From: a virus
Reading direction: 5' to 3' (one strand)
Virus record (IMG/VR): IMGVR_UViG_3300030060_000673
Span: 1 to 29,485 of that record
DNA length: 29,485 nt
The translations under genes and the position numbers were made by a program. Under the pieces are notes generated by a model that saw nothing but the letters and a program-made list of their open reading frames with translations, made no database searches and was not told where the DNA came from. Position 1 is the first letter of the stretch; every line of letters begins with the position of its first letter. This document shows, piece after piece, positions 29,371-29,485 of this stretch.

Positions 29371-29485
29371 CTAAAATGGTGTGTTTTCTGTGATTTGATA
29401 ATTTATGTCGTCTTCAACTCTAATATCTTTAATCATTAAAGTTGTGAAGAATTTATCTTTCCATTGATTACATCTAATATAGAAA
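29371..29485 (-). CDS. DUF3127-like protein, partial (right-end copy)
   Basis: This is the C-terminal end of the same gene as 372-686, cut by the right edge. Only one base difference (393 versus 29392) is seen over 115 nt, so the copies are effectively the same gene. It shows that the replication gene's upstream neighbour is the DUF3127 gene on both sides of the window, which supports a circular or terminally redundant unit. Confidence 0.7.
   Translation of the reverse strand, partial: FYIRCNQWKDKFFTTLMIKDIRVEDDINYQITENTPF

Noticed and set aside
1-29485. Integrase, tRNA genes, CRISPR array, insertion sequence
   Set aside because: No frame with integrase or transposase motifs, no cloverleaf-like sequence and no regular short repeats were noticed; the end repeat is explained by genome redundancy.

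Overview
The window looks like the essentially complete genome of a small tailed phage with a siphovirus-type gene set, infecting a member of the Bacteroidota, most likely a marine flavobacterium. The base composition is very AT-rich. Start codons follow A-rich leaders rather than Shine-Dalgarno sites, TAnnTTTG-type promoter elements occur, and many proteins (VRR-NUC nuclease, phage sigma-like factor, XkdF-like protease, C-terminally extended portal, M15 peptidase, secreted beta-barrel-like protein) are of kinds I know from Bacteroidota phages. I see no integrase, tRNA, CRISPR array or insertion sequence.

Topology: positions 1-486 align without a gap to 29000-29485 (offset 28,999). The unit is therefore about 29.0 kb and circular, circularly permuted or terminally redundant. 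The two end copies are not identical. About 200 bases inside the replication-protein gene differ strongly while the flanks are nearly the same, which suggests two alleles in the source population.

Almost everything is on the minus strand and appears to be read as one long, tightly coupled series with many ATGA and TAATG junctions. In transcription order, and crossing the window ends, it runs: HTH regulator (1105-1314), annealing-like protein, DUF3127 OB-fold protein, a 13-bp hairpin, the Lin1244/Lin1753-like replication protein, a 37-aa membrane peptide, VRR-NUC nuclease, an unknown gene, sigma-like factor, a 29-aa membrane peptide, a Cys-containing protein, a 52-aa zinc-ribbon-like protein, HNH nuclease, a small ORF, ParB-like protein, and C5 cytosine methyltransferase. 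Packaging and structural genes follow: small and large terminase; a tail-chaperone-like gene with an apparent -1 frameshift extension; tail-completion and gp10-like genes; two large tail proteins; tape measure; protease; scaffold; major capsid; tail tube; two small ORFs; portal; head-tail adaptor. Last comes an envelope cassette at 2.3-7 kb: fibre-like protein, outer-membrane-like protein, a secreted LDLa-like protein with a possible type IX sorting tail, membrane and holin-like proteins, a thioredoxin-like protein, M15 endolysin, 3-TM holin, and a metallophosphoesterase without a standard start codon.

Three small plus-strand genes (1500-2319) diverge from the main unit across a 185-bp control region. 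Within the late genes, two hairpin terminators follow the major capsid and tail tube genes. A repeated AT-rich element precedes the chaperone, protease, scaffold, capsid and portal-module genes. It is a candidate late promoter for the phage's own sigma-like factor.
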